A stretch of DNA of 26,422 bases from Azolla pinnata (lineage: Eukaryota; Streptophyta; Polypodiopsida; Salviniales; Salviniaceae), in assembly GCA_037176905.1 (NCBI GenBank), contig JBBBWG010008668.1, positions 1 to 26,422 of the forward strand. Direction: 5' to 3'. Of this stretch, positions 1 through 7,608 are shown one piece after another; position 1 is the first letter of the stretch, and each line of letters begins with the position of its first letter. The translations under genes and the position numbers were made by a program. The notes below the pieces were generated by a model. It searched no databases. It had not been told where the DNA came from and saw only the letters and a program-made list of their open reading frames with translations.

Positions 1-2107
1 ACGGGCTCGCACGGGAGCGGGCTCGGGCTCGGCCGCGGGAGCTCCGTGAGCGAGTACGTCGTCGGGGCGCGGATCGTGGTGCCGGCGTCGCCCGAGGACG
101 GCTACGCCCGAGTGCTCGCCATCGGAGCCCCCCATCACCATCATCACAATCACAATCACAATACTCGCAATCGCAATCGCAATATTCGCAATCACAATAT
201 TGAACGCAATCTTGATCCTGATCCTGATCACAATCCCGACCCCGACCTCGCCGCCCGCGACGATGCCCTCCTCCGCTCCGTCAAGTTGTCGCTCGGCGTC
301 CTCGGCGTCGTCTCCCAGCTCACCCTCTCCGTCGTCCCCATGTTCAAGCGCTCCCTCTCCCTCCGCTCCCTCCCCGACTCCGACCTCGAGCTCCGCATCG
401 CGCCCTTCTCGCGCGCCCACTCGTTCGCCAGCCTCTTCTGGGTCCCCTCCGCCGCCACGGTCCTGTTCAAGGAGGAGGACGCCGTCCCCGCCTCCACGCC
501 CGGCGACGGCGCCAACGCGTTCCCCCTCCTCCTCCCGATGCCCGCGCCGAGCATCAAGGCGATGCGTGCCCTCCGTACGTATTTCCATCCGGCTGGTTTC
601 ACCGGCTTTTCATGTCGAAGCTGGCCATAACGCGCTTTGCTACTTATACAGTACTAGCATGCATCAGCTGCAAGTGTTGCACCAGCTTTTGATTCAACGG
701 CCGTCGTCTACGTTTTGCTATAGTAGCTAGATCCAAACTTTTTTTTTGCTTCGTAATGATGTACGAGCGGCACGCCCCCGCCCCCGCCCCCGGTGGAATA
801 TCAATCAAAAGATTGACATGGGATTCCATTGCAGCTAGCTAGTTCCATATTTCATGGATCGATCATCCAGCACTTGTGATCCCTGCATTAATGATTCAGA
901 AGCTGGCGCGAGCGATCATTGCGTGCCCGGCAGCCCACGCATGATCTGATCTTTGGATTCGACGATGCTTTTGGCAGAGGATGAGGTGGAGAGGGACGGC
1001 GACGTGGAGCGGCTGTGCAAGGCGGGCGAGGAGATGGTGGAGCGCCGCGTGGCCACGGGGGACGGCTACCGGAACTATTGGGACCCCCGCGAATCGAACC
1101 CAGACGATCGACCAGATCGAGTAGATTCATCGACCGGCGCAGCCGATGGCAAGGAGCACGATCGTGGAGCCGGCGGATTCACGGGCTACCCGGTGGTCGG
1201 GTTCAACCACCGCATGCAGATGGCGGGGGGGTGCCAGGAGGCGGCAAGCGGCATCGGCCGGTGGCCGAATCGCAACAACATCGTAACAACAACAACTACT
1301 ACTACGACGCACATGGCGAGCTCCGCCAACCTGTCGTCGTCGCCGTCGTCGCCATCATCGTCGTCGTCGGCACGGGGCCACACGATCGACGATGGTGACG
1401 GCGACGGGGAGCCGACGATGGAAACGGCGGCGACGTGCAAGTGGGACCGGCGCCTCGCGCCGCACAACATCTTCTACCACCACACGGCGGTCGCGATCCC
1501 GATGGCGCGCGTGCCGGCGTTCGTGCGCGACGTGAAGCGGCTGCGGGAGCGCAAGGGCCGCGGCGGCGCGATGTGCGTGCTGAACATGTTCGGGGGGATC
1601 CACGTGCGCTTCGTGGGCGCGTCGACCGCGTACCTGGGCGAGCGCAGCGACTCCGCCATGTTCGAGCTCGTGTACTACCGGGCGCGGGAGAAGGGGACGC
1701 CGAGGCTGCACGAGGACGTGATGGAGGAGATCGAGCAGATGATGGTGGTGAAGTACGGGGGGAAGCCGCATTGGGGCAAGAACCGCGCGCTGGCGTTCAC
1801 GGCCGGCGGCGGCCCCCGCACGAGGGTCGCCGACCTCGACGCGTTCCTCGCGGTGAAGGACGAGCTCGATCCCGAGGGCCTGTTCTCGAGCGAGTGGAGC
1901 GACGTGCTCCTCGGGCTGGCGCCGCCGGCGACGACCGCCGCCCCGTTCTGCGCCCTCGACGGGCTGTGCGTGTGCAGCGAGGACGCGCACTGCGCCCCGC
2001 ACGCCGGCTACACGTGCCAGCGCGGCCTCGTTTTCGAGGCCGCCCGCGTTTGCCGGCTGGAGACGGCCGCCGCCCGGATGGACAGTGTGAACACGGCCTT
2101 TGTATGA
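1..2107 (+). CDS. GULLO: L-gulonolactone oxidase-like protein (3' part of gene; two exons in window)
   Basis: FAD-linked aldonolactone oxidase of the plant GULLO family, which oxidises L-gulono-1,4-lactone toward ascorbate; many plant members carry secretion signals. The start lies upstream of the window. Exons are 1-574 and 978-2107, giving 567 codons plus TGA. The donor CC|GTACGT and acceptor TTGGCAG fit a phase-1 junction (C|AG = Gln). Exon 1 opens in the FAD-binding domain (TGSHGSG, then SEYVVGARIVVP) and reads through SLGVLGVVSQLTLSV. Exon 2 carries the lactone-oxidase domain: GYPVVG, HEDVMEEIEQM, the family signature PHWGKNR (near 1766), LFSSEWSD and a Cys-rich tail (CVCSEDAHCAP). Odd points are a His/Asn/Arg/Asp-Pro stretch coded by hexanucleotide repeats at about 133-243 and low-complexity insertions at about 1080-1170 and 1235-1430, none of which I recall in relatives. 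Exons are GC-rich. A retrotransposon begins just after the stop. Family assignment is firm; the paralogue number is not. Confidence 0.9.
133..243 (+). repeat. Hexanucleotide repeat tracts inside GULLO exon 1
   Basis: Runs of ATCACA/AATCAC, then CAATCG, then GATCCT and CCCGAC units lie in the reading frame. They encode His-Asn, Arg-Asn and Asp-Pro alternations. Because the units are six bases long, expansion does not break the frame. The stretch lies between the conserved segment YARVLAIGAP and DDALLRSVKLSLGVLG, where relatives have only a short loop. Confidence 0.85.
575..977 (+). other. GULLO intron, phase 1
   Basis: GT-AG intron of 403 bp that joins the two in-window exons with phase preserved. 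It is AT-richer than the exons and has CTAGCTAG-like stretches and a short C-rich run near 775-790. I see no other gene in it. Confidence 0.85.
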
Positions 2108-2132
2108 CACGCGCCCTCTTCTGTATAGCCAC

Positions 2133-2564
2133 TATTATAGGGCGTAACATTACGAACCATTGTATAAGGCTGATTCGTATGGCTTAAGGGTGGGATAAGT
2201 GGAAAACCGGCCGTTATCCTAGGACTAAGACAGACCCATATGGTCACTTGACTAGTGTGAAGTGGTCAAGGGGCCCTAGAAGTTTGACCTATTTAAAGGG
2301 GACTAGTTACCTCCTTTGGGACGACACCGTGAGATGCTGTGAAGACTCCTTTGGTGAGGCTAGGCTCTCTAGTCAACGGATCCGTATCTGTCAACTTCCG
2401 AAGTATATCCAATGTAATCACATGTGGTATGGGAAACAAGCATTGTTTTGGATTGGTCTTCAGTCCTTCGCTCGAGGATGATTGGTGAGGTTAATCACCC
2501 TTAAACCATGTTATTCTCTGTAATATCTCTCTCAAATAATTTTTATCATTAGTGGATCCTAATA
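2133..2564 (+). repeat. 5' LTR
   Basis: 432-bp LTR paired with 4000-4434. The shared core includes GGATAAGTGG-like sequence, CCTAGGACTAAGAC, GTTTGACCTAT and CACCCTTAAACCATG. It starts TATTATAG and ends CCTAATA, and is followed by the primer-binding site. Most differences from the 3' copy are transitions, as expected for an old methylated element. Confidence 0.9.
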
Positions 2565-2566
2565 TT

Positions 2567-2578
2567 TGGTATTAGAGC
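2567..2578 (+). promoter_or_regulatory. Retrotransposon primer-binding site (tRNA-iMet type)
   Basis: TGGTATTAGAGC, two bases inside the 5' LTR, differs at one base from the usual plant element primer site TGGTATCAGAGC, which pairs with the initiator Met tRNA 3' end. Confidence 0.85.
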
Positions 2579-2591
2579 TATACTAATGCTT

Positions 2592-2595
<4 letters not shown>

Positions 2596-2653
<58 letters not shown>
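2596..2653 (+). repeat. (CT)n microsatellite
   Basis: About 29 uninterrupted CT units just inside the retrotransposon interior. The dinucleotide reading on the opposite strand (Arg-Glu) is an artefact. Confidence 0.95.
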
Positions 2654-2656
<3 letters not shown>

Positions 2657-3136
2657 ATTTGGATTTTGGAGTAACTAACGGCCAGATTTGAAGAGCAAGA
2701 AACATCGGTATTCTTCTTTCTTAATCTTTTCTTTGATGAGTCTAGGTTATTTAATAATTTGGTCATAATGAATGGTTTTAATGATTGATTGTTAATTGAT
2801 TTTAACATCAATAATCATTTAATTGATTTTAATAAACGACATTAATTTTTGTCATGATCGATGATTTCTGTTGATTCGATCACGGCGTTATATCGATTAT
2901 GATACGATTGTGAATGAATCGATTGAAATCAATCGGTATCAATCTTCTCTAAATGAGTGTCATGATTATAATTTCTATTGATTAATCATGATATAATAGA
3001 GGTATGATTTGATTATTAAAAGATTAAATTTTATTTACTATTTATATGATCGCAATTATTGATTCATTTTGATTTATTAACCAATAAATCATTTGTTCGA
3101 CTATAGTCTATATACGACATGTCTCTATTGATATCA

Positions 3137-3732
3137 AGGTTTCGTGCACATATCCTTATGATCTTAGTAGTTACCTTCCAAACCGGTCCCTTTAACTTAA
3201 GGCACCGATTGAGGGGTGACACCTCCTCCTTCCAAACGGGTCCCCTTGAATCATGGCACTGATTATAGGGTGACACCTCTTTGCAAACCCATCCCTTTGA
3301 CTTAAGGCATCAATTGAAGGTTGATACCACCTCCTTCTAAACAGGTTCCCTTGAATCAAAGTACTGATTATAGGGTGACACCTGTTTTCAAACCCGTCCA
3401 TGTGACTTAAGGCACCGATTGAGGGACACCTCTTCCTTCCAAACGAGTCCCCTTGATTCAGGGTACCGATTGAGGGGTGACACCTCCTTCCAAATTAGTC
3501 TACTTAATTCAAGGCACCGATTAGGGGGGAGACATCCACTTCTTTGCACGTTTGTCCTTGAGTCAAGTCAACTATGAAGGTTTCATGCACGTATCCCTAC
3601 GATCTTGGTAGTTACCTTTTAAATTGGTCCCTTTGATTCAAGGGATCGATTACGCGGTGACACCTCCTTCCAAATTGGTCCCCTTGAATCAAGGCACCGA
3701 TTGAGGGGTGACACCTTCCAAACCGGTCCCTG
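3137..3732 (+). repeat. Minisatellite of about 50-60 bp units with a higher-order repeat, inside the LTR element
   Basis: About ten degenerate copies of a unit centred on CTTCCAAACCGGTCCC, TTGAATCAAGGCACCGATTG and AGGGGTGACACCTC. A longer header (TTTCGTGCACATATCC, then GATCTTAGTAGTTACC) occurs at about 3139 and again in altered form at about 3579, so there is also a period near 440 bp. The last unit runs directly into the pol remnant at about 3733. Confidence 0.85.
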
Positions 3733-3733
3733 T

Positions 3734-4015
3734 TTAGGTAGATGGGCAGATCTGATGCAAGAGTTTGACTTTTTCATTTGTTCTCGCAAAGATTCTTTCA
3801 ACACTATTGCAGATGCTCTTAGTCGTATTCATGAAGTTAACATGCTTAGCTTCACTGAATTAAAAATTCAAGAATTTAAAATTAAATGGTTGGATAAATC
3901 TATTTATGATGCCACTTGGGAGAGAATGACCGTTTTAAAAAGTAACTTCCCTGACTTTGACTTGTCATTACAAAAGTGCAATGTTTTGGAATGGGGGAGT
4001 ATGTTATTGACGTAA
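3734..4015 (+). pseudogene. Remnant of Ty3/gypsy pol: RNase H end joined to the extreme integrase C-terminus
   Basis: One open frame resembles the end of gypsy RNase H (GRWADLMQEFDFFI, then IADALSRIHE; the usual form is near RW..L.EYDF and VVADALSR). About 45 codons later it resembles the end of gypsy integrase (DATWERM, NFPDFDL). The connecting integrase core, with its zinc finger and DDE catalytic part, is missing, so this is a deletion product. It ends at TAA 4013-4015, just inside the 3' LTR. The apparent upstream start lies in the minisatellite and is not meaningful. Confidence 0.75.
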
Positions 4016-4434
4016 TATTACGAACCAATATATAAGACTAATTTGTATGGCTTAAGGGTAAGATAAGTGGAAAACCGGTTATCCTAGGACTAAGACAAAC
4101 CCATATGATCACTTGACTAGTGTGAACTTATTTAGTGGTCAGGGTACCCTAAAAGTTTGACCTATATAAAGGAGACTAGCTACCTCCTTTGGTACAACAC
4201 CCTGAAATGTTGTGAAGACTCCCTTGGTGAAGCTAGGCTCTCTGGTAAACGGATCCGTACCTGTCAACTTCCGAGGTATATCCAAGGTAATCACCCGTGT
4301 TATAGACAAACATTGTTTTGGATTAGTCTTCAATCTTTCGCTTGGGGGTGGTTAGCGAGGTTAATCACCCTTAAACCATGTTATTCTCTGTAATATCTCT
4401 CTCAAATTCTGCTTATTATTAGAAGATCCTAATA
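4000..4434 (+). repeat. 3' LTR
   Basis: 435-bp LTR paired with 2133-2564. It starts TATGTTATTGACG after the polypurine tract and ends GATCCTAATA before the GCCAC target duplication. Relative to the 5' copy it lacks a 3-bp CCG and has a 7-10 bp insertion near 4125. Confidence 0.9.
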
Positions 4435-4518
4435 GCCACCCATATATGTCGTGATTGGCCCCCATACGTCATTGTCAATCGTCATCGTCGTTGTCGCGTA
4501 GGGCAGAGTGAATCAATC

Positions 4519-4785
4519 CGAAACCCTAAACCCCGAAACCCCTAGATCCCTAAACCCTAAAGGCTAGATCCGTAAACCCCTAAATCAATCAATCCCTAAA
4601 CCCTAAACCCTAAATCCTAAAACCCTCAACCCTAAACACTAAACCCCTAGATCACAAAATCCTTAAATCCCTAAATCTCGAACCCCCCTAAATCCCAAAA
4701 TGCCTAAATCCCTAAATCTCGAACCCCCCTAAATCCCAAAATGCCTAAATCCCTAAATCTCGAACCCCTGAACCCTAAACTCGTG
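4519..4785 (+). repeat. Degenerate CCCTAAA (plant-type telomere-like) block with 41-bp tandem repeat
   Basis: Many CCCTAAA, CCCCTAAA and CCCTAGAT variants in loose tandem. From about 4665 to 4768 a 41-bp unit containing CCCTAAATCTCGAACC recurs about two and a half times (CTCG at 4677, 4718 and 4759). It lies between the LTR element and an ATC-repeat at 4799-4821. This looks like an interstitial telomere-like repeat; no coding signal. Confidence 0.85.
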
Positions 4786-4860
4786 ATTGATCGCCCGATC
4801 ATCATCATCATCATCATCATCTTTACCATCATCTGTGCTACTTCGCTTACCATCGTATGG

Positions 4861-5418
4861 ATTTTTGATCCAGTGCTGTTTAATTCGTTGCACATCAGGA
4901 TTGATCTCAACAAACTTCGATAAATTCTTGGGGAGAAGCAAATATTGCCCTGGCGATTAAATCAACTAATTACTTAAGAATGGCAAAACTAAGCGAGAGT
5001 GAGAAGAAAAAAAGAAGAAGAACAAATCAACCATACTGAACTGAGTTGACCATCTTCTTCTTCTTCTTCTATTTTGCTGATGGGCCAACTTCTGTCATCC
5101 ACTTTAGGACATTTATAGCATCATCATCATCGGCTATCGAAAGTGCATCTGATTCAAGCTCAGGGATTCATTCACTACCTAACAGGGTAAAATTATCTGA
5201 CAAAGATCCTTCCGATGCGAAAAAAGTATATGCTCCACACACACACACACACAATGTTTGTTGCGAAGCATGAATGAAGGCAGCTGTCTCCCATTAATGA
5301 TGACTCTATTCTGAGGAAAAAAACAACGCAGTTGGCTCTCGATTCTAGCAACTTACAAATGCACTCGCTTCTCCAATCAAATGGCCATTCGATATTAAAA
5401 GAGCGTAACGACATATGG
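4861..5418 (-). other. Unassigned minus-strand exon-like segments (possible gene or gene remnant)
   Basis: Three short stretches look exon-like on the minus strand. Segment 5418-5357 has acceptor CTTACTTCCAG and donor GTAAGT and would encode RYALLISNGHLIGEASAF. About 5149-5072 encodes ELESDALSIADDDD and NVLKWMTEVGPSAK, ending in TAG at 5069-5071. About 4938-4865 follows a CAG and ends before GTAAGC; it reads LLPKNLSKFVEINPDVQ in one frame but is also open in a second frame. I recognise no family and could not connect the segments with consistent phase. They may be parts of a decayed gene or chance. The reverse strand at 5046-5273 is also open. Confidence 0.25.
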
Positions 5419-6159
5419 CTGGAAGTAAGCGCGCAGCAAACACCTGGCACTTTCTCACTTTTCCGCTTTTCCACTTTTTCCCCTTTCTCCGCACAAGTGT
5501 ACTTTCTTTTTGCGCAATCTTTTGATGTTTTAGGTGCATCCAAAAAGATCAAATACATTTAAAACTGTATAGCCCAAACCCCCATGAGACATTACTTTTT
5601 CAGGAAACCTTTTTCACATTTAGCCACAAGAGTACAAGAAGACAAAGGGTGGAACTTGCATGTTCCTCCCTGCGGAGGCCCATGTTTTTAAAACAACGTC
5701 ATTAATGCTGCGTTGCTCTTGGCAAATTTGGCGACGCTTTCCAAATGCGAACGTGTGGCTGGCCTGGGAGCACGTCGTGGGTGTTGGCGATCCCCACACC
5801 ATCGATTGTGCTTTCCCATAAAAAAATCCTAGCGCTCCGATCATACACGGTTTAGGGTTTACTATGCTTTTTTTCTTTTCTTTCCTCCCGTTCATTGTTC
5901 CCAATTGTATGTGTCTGTACGCGATCGATCCCCCACGATCGTCTGTGGTTCGATGACTATGGGGGCACCACTGACACATGGGGTGGGTGTTATATAGATG
6001 GGTTTCAAACCCACGACCTTCTCTATAAAGTCAATTGGTCAATGCAGTCCTTTTCTGTCTATAGATGGGGCTTGATTATAGTTTCATTTCAAGATACCAA
6101 AAGAGAAGAGCGGTTGTAAAAAAGAAATGTTCTGGGAAGGATCACCAACAAACGCTTAT
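5419..6159. other. Spacer without a supported gene
   Basis: AT-rich spacer with several short ORFs on both strands, none showing a recognised motif or paired splice sites. A GGTTTAGGGTTT stretch near 5850 resembles a telo-box. A GGGTTTGAAACCC on the minus strand near 6000 vaguely resembles a pol III B box but has no tRNA-like partner. Confidence 0.5.
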
Positions 6160-6169
6160 CAAAGTTATA

Positions 6170-6538
6170 AATTACATTTCAATGCCTATCCAAATTGGAA
6201 ACTACAAATGGACGCCTAGTTTTAAAAATTAATGTGCGATTGATTGATTGATGCCAAATCCATTAATTGTGAGTTCAATTAACATCAACCGAACTGATTG
6301 ATTAATGCTCGATTACTTGATTAACACCAAATCAATGTGTTAATCCATTAATCAGATTTGAAAATTACTCACCTTTGTTAAGCGAATATTGGAAGGGAGT
6401 CGATTAGGATCGATTGGTGGGAAGTGATTGGGAACAAAAGCATAATAGTTGAATAAATTGGGTGTTAACTTTTAGTGGGAAGCTAAGATTATGCATTAAT
6501 TTGTAATTTTCGATTTCAGTAGGCATCAAAATATAATT
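6170..6538. mobile_element. Fold-back (MITE-like) repeat element
   Basis: The left end (6170-6218, AATTACATTTCAATGCCTAT, then GGAAACTACAAATGG) is matched in inverted orientation by the right end (6490-6538, reading on the minus strand AATTATATTTTGATGCCTAC, then GAAAATTACAAATTAATGC). The arms are about 49 bp and roughly 70% alike, and the interior is AT-rich. A related inverted copy lies at 13737-13900. No transposase or clear target duplication was identified. Confidence 0.6.
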
Positions 6539-6640
6539 CATGATTTCGTTAGGCGTCATTTGGAAATTCTCCCATTTGTTTTGCTTTCCTCATATGCTAC
6601 AAGATAAGCAAGATACAATCAGACTAGTGGCATGAACCAG

Positions 6641-6878
6641 CATCGGAGGGATGGTACCAAAAAAAAGTAAATGTTTTCCTTGCTCTCGCTAGAGGTATAA
6701 CTCTGCTAAAAGACGTTAATAGCTTTTTGGCATGTCAATTTGGAAGTAAGACTTACGCCTGAAATATTTGTAGATAGCCAACATAGGAGGGATGGTCCAT
6801 CAACTGATTCGGACAAAAAATAGTAAATGTTTTTCCTTGCTCTCGCGAGAGCTATAACTCTGCTAAAGGATATTAATA
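6641..6878. repeat. Local direct duplication, offset about 141-157 bp
   Basis: AGGAGGGATGGT-like sequence followed by GTAAATGTTTTCCTTGCTC, TCGC.AGAG and TATAACTCTGCTAAA occurs at 6641-6723 and again at 6782-6878. The second copy has a 15-bp internal difference. No coding signal. Confidence 0.75.
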
Positions 6879-6889
6879 TCGATAGACGA

Positions 6890-7608
6890 TTTGTTGGTCT
6901 TAAGTTTTTCTTTTTGTCTTCTATGGATTATTCCACTGAATGTAACAATCGAGATCTTAATCCTTGATTATGACCAGAATAAAGGATTAAGAATCAGGCC
7001 TTGGTGTATGACAAGTACATATGAAAGAGCTTCATTTCAACCACTCATACGACTTCCTCACAAAATTACACGAAATTTCAGCGATGGACATTACGGAGTT
7101 AGAAGTCAAGGAATCGGTGAGAGTAGGCCTAACAATTTCATCATGAGTAGGCCTAAGAATGCACATTGGGAGCAGCTCTTCCACAATCGAGAATCAGATT
7201 AATTTTTGCAGAATTCAACTCATGTTATGTTCAGAATCACAAATTTAACCTATGATGCACCGTTTGTAGCAACTCATGCTGCAGTTTGCGCCCAGCCCAC
7301 AACTGTACCTAGAAGCAAAAGAATTAGGGTTCATCCTCAGGTCCATTGGAGTACCATCCATGTTAAAGAAAAATAGGCTAACAAATAGCAGGAAATACTC
7401 CTTTTTAAACATGGTTGATAATACAAATTGTGTACAGTGTTGGTTAGAAAGGAACATTATTCTACTTATTGCAGCATAGGAGATGTTTTGGTTAAGAATT
7501 TTTCAGACAGCATGTGGAGGGTTGAGGAGATGGTTTCCTGTAACATGAAAGGGTATGTAATGGGTCACAGTATTGAGCCCATTTCTGTGTGTTTTTGGCA
7601 GTTTTGGG
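6890..7608. other. Spacer and probable 3' UTR of the phosphatase gene
   Basis: This contains the presumed 3' untranslated region of the minus-strand phosphatase gene, whose stop is at 7609-7611. Short ORFs here show no motifs. I see no confident polyadenylation signal. Confidence 0.4.

Larger units (their letters stand above)
2128..4439 (+). mobile_element. Internally deleted Ty3/gypsy-like LTR retrotransposon with 5-bp target duplication
   Basis: Two direct repeats (2133-2564 and 4000-4434, about 13% different by hand alignment) are flanked by identical GCCAC at 2128-2132 and 4435-4439. Two bases after the 5' LTR is TGGTATTAGAGC (2567-2578), a one-mismatch match to the initiator-Met tRNA primer site. 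Just before the 3' LTR is a purine tract (GGAATGGGGGAG, 3988-3999). The 1.4-kb interior holds a CT microsatellite, AT-rich DNA, a minisatellite and a short pol remnant, so the copy is non-autonomous. By the TSD the termini are TAT...ATA, not TG...CA. The most similar LTR part carries a TATTTAAA/TATATAAA box near 2290 and 4165. Confidence 0.9.

Noticed and set aside
1355..2110. 251-codon minus-strand ORF and 250-codon plus ORF over GULLO exon 2
   Set aside because: GC-rich antisense and alternate-frame shadows with biased Arg/Ala/His content. The oxidase frame has all conserved motifs.
2578..2811. Minus-strand ORF ending in Arg-Glu repeats
   Set aside because: Translation of the CT microsatellite in the LTR element; no motif.
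5990..6050. tRNA-derived SINE suggested by GGGTTTGAAACCC on the minus strand
   Set aside because: No convincing A box at the right distance, no poly-A or T-rich tail and no target duplication.
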